From positions 1 through 8,869 of the forward strand of contig JAFDET010000137.1 of the NCBI GenBank assembly GCA_019310195.1: a stretch of 8,869 nucleotides of DNA, in the 5' to 3' direction. Shown one piece after another: positions 1 to 7,353 of the stretch (positions are counted from its first letter, which is position 1; each line of letters begins with the position of its first letter). The translations under genes were made by a program, and so were the position numbers. The notes under the pieces were generated by a model, which made no database searches, had not been told where the DNA came from, and worked only from the letters and a program-made list of their open reading frames with translations. Source of the DNA: Deltaproteobacteria bacterium (GTDB taxonomy: Bacteria > Myxococcota_A > UBA9160 > JAFDET01).

Positions 1-2
1 CG

Positions 3-35
3 GCCCGACGGCGCGCGATCCTGCGCCTGGCCTGA
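3..35 (+). CDS. Possible C-terminal end of an upstream gene (partial)
   Basis: An open frame enters from the left edge and encodes ARRRAILRLA before TGA at 33-35. Codons end mostly in G or C like the neighbouring genes, and the frame stops just before the short leader of the Tat genes, so it could be the tail of an upstream plus-strand gene. Ten residues are too few to identify a family, and a chance open frame is quite possible in DNA this GC-rich. Confidence 0.3.
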   Translation, partial: ARRRAILRLA

Positions 36-78
36 GCGGGCGACGCCGCCCCCAACCCTGGCTAGCCTGCCTGGTCCG

Positions 79-84
79 AAGGGG
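79..84 (+). promoter_or_regulatory. Ribosome binding site of the TatA/B gene
   Basis: A purine-rich AAGGGG lies 6 nt before the ATG at 91 and is the only good Shine-Dalgarno match in the short leader. It supports the ATG at 91. No convincing -35/-10 pair is visible in positions 36-78. Confidence 0.6.
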
Positions 85-90
85 TTTTGG

Positions 91-453
91 ATGTTCGGCG
101 TCGGCTTCCAGGAACTGCTGGTGATCCTGGTGATCGCCCTGCTCATATTCGGGCCCAAGAAGCTCCCGGAGCTGGCCCGCTCCATGGGCCGGGCCTTCGC
201 CGAGTTCCGCCGTGCGTCCACCGAGCTGCGCCAGCACCTGGACTTCAGCGAGCCGCCGCCGCCTCCTCCTGCGCCCAGGCCCGCGCCGGAGCCCAAGCCG
301 GAACCCAACCCGGAACCCGGCAGGGAGCTGGCGGAACCCCAGCCGGAGCCCAGCCCGGAGCTTCCCGCAGCCAAGACCGCGGAGCCCGCCATGGCCGAGA
401 CCGGCGAGAGCGACGACGATGCCCCCTCCGCTGACGGCGAGCGAAGTTCGTAG
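91..453 (+). CDS. tatB: Sec-independent (twin-arginine) translocase subunit, TatA/TatB family
   Basis: Membrane component of the Tat pathway, which exports folded proteins with twin-arginine signal peptides. The 120-residue protein has the family layout: a very short N-terminus, one transmembrane helix (about residues 5-21), the FGPKKLPEL hinge, then an amphipathic helix to about residue 50. Glu8 is typical of TatB, and the MFGVGFQELL start resembles TatB. The FG motif at 20-21 followed by KKLPELAR is shared with TatA/TatE, so the A-versus-B assignment is uncertain. Residues 54-95 form a proline/glutamate-rich tail with repeated PEP units, probably a flexible cytoplasmic extension. tatC begins 3 nt downstream, which strongly supports the Tat role. 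No separate second TatA/B gene is in view, so this subunit may act alone with TatC or with one encoded elsewhere. Confidence 0.88.
   Translation: MFGVGFQELLVILVIALLIFGPKKLPELARSMGRAFAEFRRASTELRQHLDFSEPPPPPPAPRPAPEPKPEPNPEPGRELAEPQPEPSPELPAAKTAEPAMAETGESDDDAPSADGERSS
250..365 (+). repeat. Low-complexity Pro/Glu-coding repeat in the TatA/B tail
   Basis: The DNA is a degenerate series of CCN/GAR codons, with CCGCCG-CCTCCT runs followed by near-repeats of the type ccggarccca. It encodes a polyproline run and then PEP-type units (PAPEPKPEP, PNPEPG, PQPEPSPE). Such tracts vary in length by slippage in related proteins. The reading frame stays intact here. Confidence 0.7.
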
Positions 454-456
454 CGG

Positions 457-1212
457 ATGGACGACACGCCCCTGCCTCTGACCGAGCACCTGGCCGAGCT
501 GCGCAAGCGGATCTTCCGGCTGCTCCTCGCCTGGGGCATCGCCTCCGCCGCAGCGTGGAGCTTCAAGGAGCAGATCTTCGGCTTCGTGCTGGAGCCGGCG
601 ACTCAGGCCCTGGGCGGAGGGCAGCTCCAGGCCATCGCCCCCACCGAGATCTTCTTCACCTACCTGAAGAGCGCCCTGCTGGCGGGCTTCGTGCTGTCCC
701 TTCCCGTGGTGTTCTGGCAGCTCTGGTCGTTCATCGCGCCGGGCCTCTACCAGAAAGAGAAGCGCGTGGCGCTGCCGTTCGTGGTGGTCTCCACGGTGCT
801 CTTCGTGGTGGGCTGCGGCTTCGGTCACCAGGTGGTCTTCCCCCTGATGTTCCAGTTCTTCCAGGGCTTCGAGAGCGAGTTCGTGGTGGCCGCCTGGACC
901 ATGAGCGAGGTCTTCGGCCTGACCACGCGGCTCTTCCTGGCTTTCGGGTTCGCGTTCGAGCTGCCGGTGCTGGTGGTGTTCCTGGCCATGGCCGGGATCG
1001 TGGACGCCCGCACCCTGCTGCGCTGGAGCCCCTACTCGGTGCTCTTCGCGTTCGTGGCCGGCGCGATCCTCACGCCCGCAGACGTGGTGAGCCAGATCTT
1101 CCTGGCCATCCCGCTGGTGGGGCTCTACTTCCTGGGCGTCGGCGCCGCCTTCCTCGTCCAGCCGCGCAAGAAGGCGGCCGAAGACGATCCCCGGAACCTA
1201 CAGGCGCAGTAG
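457..1212 (+). CDS. tatC: Sec-independent protein translocase TatC
   Basis: Polytopic inner-membrane core of the Tat translocase; it binds the twin-arginine signal peptide and recruits TatA/B subunits. The 251-residue protein has the usual family length and about six hydrophobic segments. Family landmarks are all present: an N-terminal cytoplasmic LTEHLAELRKRI (8-19), FIAPGLYQKEKR (92-103) corresponding to the conserved signal-peptide-binding loop with its glutamate at 101, a glutamate at 168 within FAFELPVL, and ILTPADVVSQ (204-213) before the last helix. A charged tail (from about 236) follows. The ATG lies 3 nt after the TatA/B stop, so translation is probably coupled. The last 15 nt overlap the 3' end of the convergent nucleoside hydrolase gene, leaving no room for an intergenic terminator. 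Confidence 0.97.
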   Translation: MDDTPLPLTEHLAELRKRIFRLLLAWGIASAAAWSFKEQIFGFVLEPATQALGGGQLQAIAPTEIFFTYLKSALLAGFVLSLPVVFWQLWSFIAPGLYQKEKRVALPFVVVSTVLFVVGCGFGHQVVFPLMFQFFQGFESEFVVAAWTMSEVFGLTTRLFLAFGFAFELPVLVVFLAMAGIVDARTLLRWSPYSVLFAFVAGAILTPADVVSQIFLAIPLVGLYFLGVGAAFLVQPRKKAAEDDPRNLQAQ

Positions 1213-2139
1213 CCGGTCCAGGATGGCGGCCTCCGCGGCGCGGCTGTCGACGCGGGTCGCCACGCGCATCTCGGCGCCGATGCCCAGTGCGGGATCCACC
1301 TCCAGGGTGCGCAGCACACCGCGCTCCTGGGTGGTCACGATGCGCAGGTCCTCGAACGTGAGGGCGGAGTCGTCCACCAGCGCCCACACGGTGAGCGGGT
1401 CGTGCAGGAAGGCCACGTTGTCCTCGGCCAGGGTGCCGCCCAGGCCGGTGAAGAGCTGGCGCTGGGTCGGCGCCCAGATGCGCACCTGATCGGCGATGGA
1501 GCGGGCCAGCGGACCCCCCGCATCCAGGCGCGCCAGATCCGCTTCGTGCAGCCAGGTCTGGAGCGTCACGTCGGCGCTGACCAGGGTGGTGCGGAAGCCG
1601 GCGCACAGAACGGTGACGCTGGCCTCGGGATCCGAGCACAGGTTGTAATCGATCCCCGGGCTGCACACGGTGTCGCCGATCTTCACCTCGCGGATGTGAC
1701 CGCCCATGATGGTCACGCCGCCCACGCGGCCCGGCAGGTCCGGGTCCAGCGCCAGGGCCCGGGCCAGGTTCGTCATGGGTCCGATCATCACGATCTCGAG
1801 GCCGTCCACCTCGCGCGCGGCCCGCACGATGCGCTCGGGCGCCGGCTCCGCGGAGATCTGCCCCTCCGGGCCATCGCCCAGCATGGCCTCTTCGTGACGG
1901 AACCAGCCGAAACGCTCCGGGCGCAGCAGCGCTTCGCGCTCCCCCACGCAGACGTCCACGTCGTCGCGTTCACCCAGCGCCAGCATGCGGGCAGCCAGCC
2001 GGGCGCGCAGATCGGTGTCCCGAGCCACGGTGGTCAGCGCCACCAGGTCCAGCTCGTCGGGGCAAGCGAGCACCAGACCCAGAGCCAGCGCGTCGTCGAC
2101 GTCGCTTCCGATGTCGGTGTCGAGAAGTATCCGCCGCAT
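1198..2139 (-). CDS. Nucleoside hydrolase, IunH/Rih-type
   Basis: Predicted to cleave the N-glycosidic bond of a ribonucleoside to give base and ribose in purine or pyrimidine salvage. The 313 residues match the family length. The N-terminal calcium-site motif DTDIGSDVDDALAL (7-20) is the longer DTDxGxDxDD variant, with aspartates 7, 9, 15 and 16. Further marks are GPMTNLARAL (120-129), IMGG (144-147), DYNLCSDPEAS (164-174) and FLHDPLTV (244-251), whose histidine corresponds to the leaving-group-activating histidine of inosine-uridine hydrolases. Base specificity cannot be read from this. The ATG at 2139 follows the carrier-protein stop by 34 nt, so it is probably the last cistron of the carboxylase run, although the functional link is unclear. 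The Shine-Dalgarno match just before the ATG is weak. Confidence 0.92.
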   Translation of the reverse strand: MRRILLDTDIGSDVDDALALGLVLACPDELDLVALTTVARDTDLRARLAARMLALGERDDVDVCVGEREALLRPERFGWFRHEEAMLGDGPEGQISAEPAPERIVRAAREVDGLEIVMIGPMTNLARALALDPDLPGRVGGVTIMGGHIREVKIGDTVCSPGIDYNLCSDPEASVTVLCAGFRTTLVSADVTLQTWLHEADLARLDAGGPLARSIADQVRIWAPTQRQLFTGLGGTLAEDNVAFLHDPLTVWALVDDSALTFEDLRIVTTQERGVLRTLEVDPALGIGAEMRVATRVDSRAAEAAILDRLLRL

Positions 2140-2141
2140 CA

Positions 2142-2170
2142 GGAACCTACGGGACAGTCCCCTCCGTTCC
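2142..2170 (-). other. Nested inverted repeat between carrier-protein and nucleoside hydrolase genes
   Basis: GGAAC (2142-2146) pairs with GTTCC (2166-2170), and inside them GGGA (2151-2154) pairs with TCCC (2158-2161) around a CAG loop. The structure fills most of the 34-nt gap. No T-run follows, so it does not look like a standard terminator. On the transcript a GGAGG lies about 20 nt before the nucleoside hydrolase ATG and partly inside the hairpin; folding could bring it nearer the start. Its function is unknown. Confidence 0.35.
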
Positions 2171-2173
2171 GGG

Positions 2174-2698
2174 TCAGTCGGCGTCGGCGGGGGGCTGGAC
2201 GGTGAAGAGGGGGGCGCCGCTCTCGACCGTGTCGCCTTCGGCGACCGCGATCTCGGTGATCTTGCCGTCGATGGGCGAGGGGATCTCGTTCTCCATCTTC
2301 ATGGCCTCCAGAATCACCACGCCCTGGCCCTCGCTCACGTCGTCTCCCAGCGCCACCTCGACCTTGATCACCTTGCCCGGCATCTCGGCCTCGACGGTCT
2401 GGGGCCCGCTGGCCGAAACCTTGGCGGACTGGGCCAGGCGACCGCTGCGCTCGTCCTCGGCCTCCAGATGGAAGAGGCGTCCGCCCACCAGTACGTCGAA
2501 GCCGTGGGCGTCCCGCTCCTCGACGGCGGCCTCCCACTGCCGACCCTCTTCGATCAAGGAGAAGACGGTGGGCCCGCTCTTCACGATATCGACGCGTACG
2601 GTCTCGCCGTCCACAGAGACCTCGAAGAGGCCTTCGCCGATCTCGGTGAGTCCGACGATTTCCTTCTCGGCCTTCTTCTCGCCGACCAGATAGTTCAC
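2174..2698 (-). CDS. Biotin carboxyl carrier subunit of acyl-CoA carboxylase
   Basis: Carries biotin between the biotin carboxylase and carboxyltransferase sites. The chosen GTG start at 2698 gives 174 residues and overlaps the biotin carboxylase stop in a GTGA. The same frame stays open upstream, but there it only reads antiphase through the biotin carboxylase gene. Residues 1-95 form a family-typical N-terminal part containing a beta-rich stretch (VSVDGETVRVDIV). The biotinyl domain covers about 103-168 and contains the biotin attachment motif EAMKMEN with the acceptor lysine at 134, plus the matching SPIDGKI half. It resembles the small separate carrier subunits of bacterial propionyl/acetyl-CoA carboxylases rather than E. 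coli AccB with its Ala/Pro linker. Weak Shine-Dalgarno matching suggests translation depends on the preceding gene. Confidence 0.93.
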   Translation of the reverse strand: MNYLVGEKKAEKEIVGLTEIGEGLFEVSVDGETVRVDIVKSGPTVFSLIEEGRQWEAAVEERDAHGFDVLVGGRLFHLEAEDERSGRLAQSAKVSASGPQTVEAEMPGKVIKVEVALGDDVSEGQGVVILEAMKMENEIPSPIDGKITEIAVAEGDTVESGAPLFTVQPPADAD

Positions 2699-4221
2699 AG
2701 CAGCATGCCCCGCATCTGGCTGCGCCGAGCGAAGCTCGTCCACGGCGCAGCAGCGCCGCCGCCAACCACCGTCGAGGAGGCGCGTTCCGCGCGCTCCTTG
2801 TCCCGGCTGTAGGCGGCGATCGCCGCCATCATCAGCGCCACGCGGCGCTCGCCGCCCAGCTCCTCGGGCTCGCCCATGCCGCCGTCCATGTGCTCGTCCA
2901 CGAAGCCCGTGTCGTACGTCCCGGCCACGAAGACCGGGTGACTCATCACCTTGCGGTGGAACGGGATCGAGGTCTTGATGCCCTTCACCACGAACTCGGA
3001 CAGGGCCCGCCGCATGCGGTCGATCGCCTCGGTACGGTCGGCGCCCCAGGTCACCAACTTGGCCACCATCGGATCGTAGTGGGGCGTGACCCGTGCGCCC
3101 TGGTAGACGCCGCTGTCCACCCGCACACCGATCCCGCCGGCCGGCCGGTAGACGACGATCTGGCCGGGCGAGGGCAGAAACCCCTTCTCCGGGTCCTCGG
3201 CGTAGATGCGGGCCTCGATGGCGTGGCCCGAAAGGCGCACGTCTTCCTGGTCGATGCCCAGGGGCTCGCCGGCCGCCACGCGGATCATCGCCTTCACGAT
3301 GTCCACGCCGCTGATCTCCTCGGTGATGGCGTGCTCGACCTGGACCCGGGTGTTCATCTCCAGGAAGTAGAACTTCCCGTCGGCGCCCATCAGGAACTCG
3401 CAGGTGCCGGCGCCCTTGTATCCCACGGCCTTGCACGCCGCGACGGCGGTCTCGCCCATCTTCGCGCGCGTCTCCTCGGTGATGCCGTTGGCCGGGGCCT
3501 CCTCGATCACCTTCTGATGACGCCGCTGGATCGAGCACTCGCGCTCGCCCAGGTGGATGGCGTTTCCGTGGCCGTCGGCCAGGACCTGGATCTCGATGTG
3601 GCGCGGCTCCTCGATGAACCTCTCCACGTACAGGGAGTCGTCACCGAAGGAGGCCTTCGCCTCGCTGCGCGCCCGGGCCAGGGCCTGGGCGATCTCGCTC
3701 TCGTCCCGGACCAGCCGCATGCCCTTGCCGCCACCGCCGGCGCTGGCCTTCACCATCACCGGCGGACCCACCTCGCGGATCCAGCGGTCGGCGGCCTCGT
3801 CGCTGAGCCGCTCGGTGGTGCCCGGCACGATGGGAACGCCGGCCTTCTCCATGGTCTGACGCGCCGTCACCTTGTCGCCCATGCTGCGCATGACGTCGCC
3901 CGGCGGGCCGATGAAAACCACGCCCTCCTTCTCGCACAGGTCCGAGAAGTCGCCGTTCTCCGCCAGGAAGCCGTAGCCGGGATGGATGGCCTCGGCGCCG
4001 CAGCGCTTGGCGATCTCGAGGATACGTTCGCCGACCAGGTAGGACTCGGCGGCCGGCGGAGGGCCGCAGGGGTAGGCCTCGTCGGCGTAGCGCACGTGGA
4101 GCGCATCGCGGTCCACGTCGGAGTAGATCGCCACCGCCTTGATGCCCATCTCGTGACAGGCGCGGATGGCGCGGACCGCGATCTCCCCCCGGTTCGCAAT
4201 GAGGACCTTCTGGAAGCTCAC
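2695..4221 (-). CDS. accC: Biotin carboxylase subunit of acetyl/propionyl-CoA carboxylase
   Basis: Carboxylates biotin on the carrier protein using ATP and bicarbonate. The 508-residue protein starts with a GTG (4221) that overlaps the carboxyltransferase stop. Domains in order: biotin carboxylase N-domain (1-115, starting KVLIANRGEIAVRAIR); ATP-grasp (about 116-320) with the glycine-rich loop KASAGGGGKGM (158-168), HIEIQVLADGHGN (208-220), ERECSIQRRHQKVIEE (227-241) and the metal/biotin-site region FLEMNTRVQVEH (286-297); C-domain (about 333-445) with GHAIEARIYAEDP and FLPSPG. It is longer than E. coli AccC (about 450 residues), as in many acyl-CoA carboxylase alpha chains. The last roughly 25 residues are low in complexity and encoded over a palindrome, possibly a late addition. 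The carrier domain is a separate gene here, not fused. Confidence 0.96.
   Translation of the reverse strand: MSFQKVLIANRGEIAVRAIRACHEMGIKAVAIYSDVDRDALHVRYADEAYPCGPPPAAESYLVGERILEIAKRCGAEAIHPGYGFLAENGDFSDLCEKEGVVFIGPPGDVMRSMGDKVTARQTMEKAGVPIVPGTTERLSDEAADRWIREVGPPVMVKASAGGGGKGMRLVRDESEIAQALARARSEAKASFGDDSLYVERFIEEPRHIEIQVLADGHGNAIHLGERECSIQRRHQKVIEEAPANGITEETRAKMGETAVAACKAVGYKGAGTCEFLMGADGKFYFLEMNTRVQVEHAITEEISGVDIVKAMIRVAAGEPLGIDQEDVRLSGHAIEARIYAEDPEKGFLPSPGQIVVYRPAGGIGVRVDSGVYQGARVTPHYDPMVAKLVTWGADRTEAIDRMRRALSEFVVKGIKTSIPFHRKVMSHPVFVAGTYDTGFVDEHMDGGMGEPEELGGERRVALMMAAIAAYSRDKERAERASSTVVGGGAAAPWTSFARRSQMRGMLL
2719..2751. repeat. Inverted repeat inside the 3' end of the biotin carboxylase gene
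   Basis: GCTGCGCCG (2719-2727) is exactly complementary to CGGCGCAGC (2743-2751), with a 15-nt interior that contains the small palindrome GAGCGAAGCTC (2727-2737). It encodes part of the C-terminal tail (around TSFARRS). The GAGCGAAG word also occurs in element B and, as its complement, in element A, but similarity beyond that word is not clear, so common origin is only a possibility. Confidence 0.6.
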
Positions 4222-5768
4222 AGCGGGATGTTTCCGTGCTTCTTGGGCGGATTCGTATCCCGCTTGGTGGACAGCATCTCCAGGGACTGGATGATCCGCG
4301 GCCGGGTCTCCTCGGGCTGGATCACCTCGTCGATGTAGCCGAGCTCGGCGGCCTTGTAGGGGCTGGCGAAGTTCTCGCGGTAGTCCTCCACCAGCTCGCT
4401 CTTGCGGGCCACGGGATCCCCGGCGTCCCTGAGCTCGTTGCGGAACACGATGTTCACCGCGCCGTCGGGGCCCATCACCGCCAGCTCGGCGGTGGGGTAG
4501 GCCAGGTTGACGTCAGCCCGGATGTGCTTCGAGCTCATGACCACGTAGGCGCCGCCGTAGGCCTTGCGCGTGATCACGGTGACCTTGGGCACCGTGGCCT
4601 CGGCAAAGGCGTAGAGCAGCTTGGAGCCGTGGGTGATGATCCCGCCGAACTCCTGCTCCGTGCCCGGCAGGAACCCGGGCACGTCGACGAACGTCACGAT
4701 GGGCAGGTTGAACGCGTCGCAGAAGCGCACGAAGCGCGCGGCCTTCTTCGAAGCGTCGATGTCCAGGCAGCCGGCCAGGAAGGCGGGCTGGTTCGCCACG
4801 ATGCCCACCGAGCGGCCGCCGAAGCGCCCGAAGCCCACCACGATGTTCTTGGCCCAGTTGGCGTGGACCTCCAGGAAGTTCTGGTCGTCCACCACGATCT
4901 GGATCAGGTCGCGGATGTCGTAGGGCTTGGTGGGCTCCTCCGGAACCAGGGTAGAGATCCGTGGGTCGAGGCGATGCGGATCGTCGTCGGTGGCGACGAA
5001 GGGCGGGTCTTCCAGGTTGTTCTGGGGGATGAAGGACACCAGGTTCCGGATCAGCTGGAGGCACTCCTCCTCGCTATTGGCGGCGAAGTGGCTGACCCCG
5101 CTCTTGCTGGAGTGGGTCATGGCGCCGCCCAGCTGCTCCGACGTCACCTCCTCGTGGGTCACGGTCTTGATGACGTCCGGCCCGGTGATGAACATGTTGC
5201 TGGTGCTCTTCACCATGAGGATGAAGTCGGTCATTGCGGGCGAGTAGACCGCGCCGCCGGCGCAGGGGCCCATGATGGCCGAGATCTGCGGGATGACGCC
5301 CGACTGCATGACGTTGCGCAGGAAGACATCGCCGTAGCCGCCCAGCGAGACCACGCCTTCCTGGATGCGCGCCCCGGCGCCGTCGTTGAGGCCGATGAAG
5401 GGCGCACCCACCTTGGCGGCCAGGTCCATCACCTTGCACATCTTCTCGGCGAAGGCGCCGGAGAGGCTGCCGCCGAAGACGGTGAAGTCCTGTGCGAACA
5501 GGAAGACCTGCCGGCCTTCGATGCGGCCGTAGCCGGTCACCACGCCGTCGCCCAGGAACTTCTTCTCCCGCATGCCGAAATCGGTGCAGCGGTGCACGAC
5601 GAACTTGTCCGTCTCGACGAAGGTTCCGGGGTCCAGGAGCAGCTCGATCCGCTCGCGGGCGGTGAGCTTGCCTTGCTCGTGCTGGCGCTCGACGCGCGCC
5701 TCTCCACCGCCGAGCAGGGCCTGGGCGTTCAGCTCTTCCAGTTTCTTGATCTTCGCTTCCAGCGACAT
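4218..5768 (-). CDS. Acyl-CoA carboxylase carboxyltransferase (beta) subunit, PccB/MmdA type
   Basis: Transfers the carboxyl group from carboxybiotin to an acyl-CoA. At 516 residues it is a full-length fused carboxyltransferase with N-terminal (about 25-265) and C-terminal (about 275-500) crotonase-like halves. Landmarks are RQHEQGKLTARERI (29-41), QDFTVFGGSLSG (93-104), the GAGARIQEG loop (130-138), IMGPCAGGAVYSPA (165-178), VDVPGFLPGTEQE (361-373), the oxyanion-type KAYGGAY (402-408) and PTAELAVMGPDGAVNI (425-440). Residue 409 is valine where propionyl-CoA carboxylases usually have aspartate, so the acyl substrate is left open. The ATG at 5768 follows the malic enzyme stop by 27 nt with only a weak GAAGA as ribosome binding site. 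The next gene begins within its stop codon. With carboxylase and carrier genes following, this is a carboxylase rather than a sodium-pumping decarboxylase. Confidence 0.95.
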   Translation of the reverse strand: MSLEAKIKKLEELNAQALLGGGEARVERQHEQGKLTARERIELLLDPGTFVETDKFVVHRCTDFGMREKKFLGDGVVTGYGRIEGRQVFLFAQDFTVFGGSLSGAFAEKMCKVMDLAAKVGAPFIGLNDGAGARIQEGVVSLGGYGDVFLRNVMQSGVIPQISAIMGPCAGGAVYSPAMTDFILMVKSTSNMFITGPDVIKTVTHEEVTSEQLGGAMTHSSKSGVSHFAANSEEECLQLIRNLVSFIPQNNLEDPPFVATDDDPHRLDPRISTLVPEEPTKPYDIRDLIQIVVDDQNFLEVHANWAKNIVVGFGRFGGRSVGIVANQPAFLAGCLDIDASKKAARFVRFCDAFNLPIVTFVDVPGFLPGTEQEFGGIITHGSKLLYAFAEATVPKVTVITRKAYGGAYVVMSSKHIRADVNLAYPTAELAVMGPDGAVNIVFRNELRDAGDPVARKSELVEDYRENFASPYKAAELGYIDEVIQPEETRPRIIQSLEMLSTKRDTNPPKKHGNIPL

Positions 5769-5795
5769 ATTTGTCTTCGAGGTAAGGGTTTCGGT

Positions 5796-7082
<1,287 letters not shown>

Positions 7083-7090
7083 GCGCAGGG

Positions 7091-7098
7091 TCCTTTCC
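7091..7098 (-). promoter_or_regulatory. Ribosome binding site that decides the malic enzyme start
   Basis: On the minus strand GGAAAGGA stands 8 nt before the GTG at 7082. It is one of the better Shine-Dalgarno matches among the minus-strand genes of this window, and no comparable signal precedes the TTG at 7202. It therefore supports the shorter malic enzyme. Confidence 0.6.
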
Positions 7099-7201
7099 GA
7101 TGACGAGACGAAGAAACCGGAGGCCCGGTCTCCCCGGTGGGGGTTGGAGGCCGCGAATTCTACCAGATCCCCGGGGGCGCGAAGCCCCGCGGAGGTCTCC
7201 A

Positions 7202-7336
7202 ATCCTTAGCCGGACGAGGCCCTTCGCTCGCCTTCGGCTCGCTGCGCGCGCCGCATCCACCACGCGGGGGTGACCCTGCTCCGAGGGCGGCGCTTGCGGG
7301 CCGCAGGCTCGGAGGCGCAACCATCCCGGTGGGGCT
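7202..7336. repeat. Repeat element A (intergenic, related to element B)
   Basis: The spacer between the acyl-CoA dehydrogenase and malic enzyme genes contains two modules also found in element B. Module 1 (7202-7251) matches the reverse complement of 8679-8728 at 49 of 50 positions. Module 2 (7290-7336) begins GCGCTTGCGGGCC, continues CAGGCTCGG, and ends CCCGGTGGGGCT; it recurs directly at 8731-8778 and inverted at 8590-8640. A hairpin is possible with CTCCGAG (7279-7285) against CTCGGAG (7308-7314), enclosing GCGGC/GCCGC. There is no convincing protein-coding content and no transposase. Confidence 0.85.
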
Positions 7337-7353
7337 ACGGAGCGCTGGCTTTC

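Noticed and set aside
1198..1260. A terminator between tatC and the nucleoside hydrolase gene
   Set aside because: The coding regions overlap and no stem followed by a T-run is visible on either strand.
2890..4338. A 482-codon plus-strand open frame opposite biotin carboxylase
   Set aside because: It is an antisense shadow of a well-supported gene and shows no domain or motif of its own.
4218..5768. Methylmalonyl-CoA decarboxylase (sodium pump) alpha subunit
   Set aside because: The fold family is the same, but the adjacent genes are a biotin carboxylase and carrier protein, with no membrane beta or gamma subunit, so a carboxylase is the better reading.
7157..7162. TAGAAT on the minus strand as a -10 box for the malic enzyme operon
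   Set aside because: The hexamer is good, but no reasonable -35 sequence stands 16-18 bp upstream, so I do not call a promoter.
7083..7202. Extended malic enzyme N-terminus from TTG 7202
   Set aside because: The GTG at 7082 has a strong ribosome binding site and matches the family start; the extra 40 residues fit no family pattern and begin at a repeat border.
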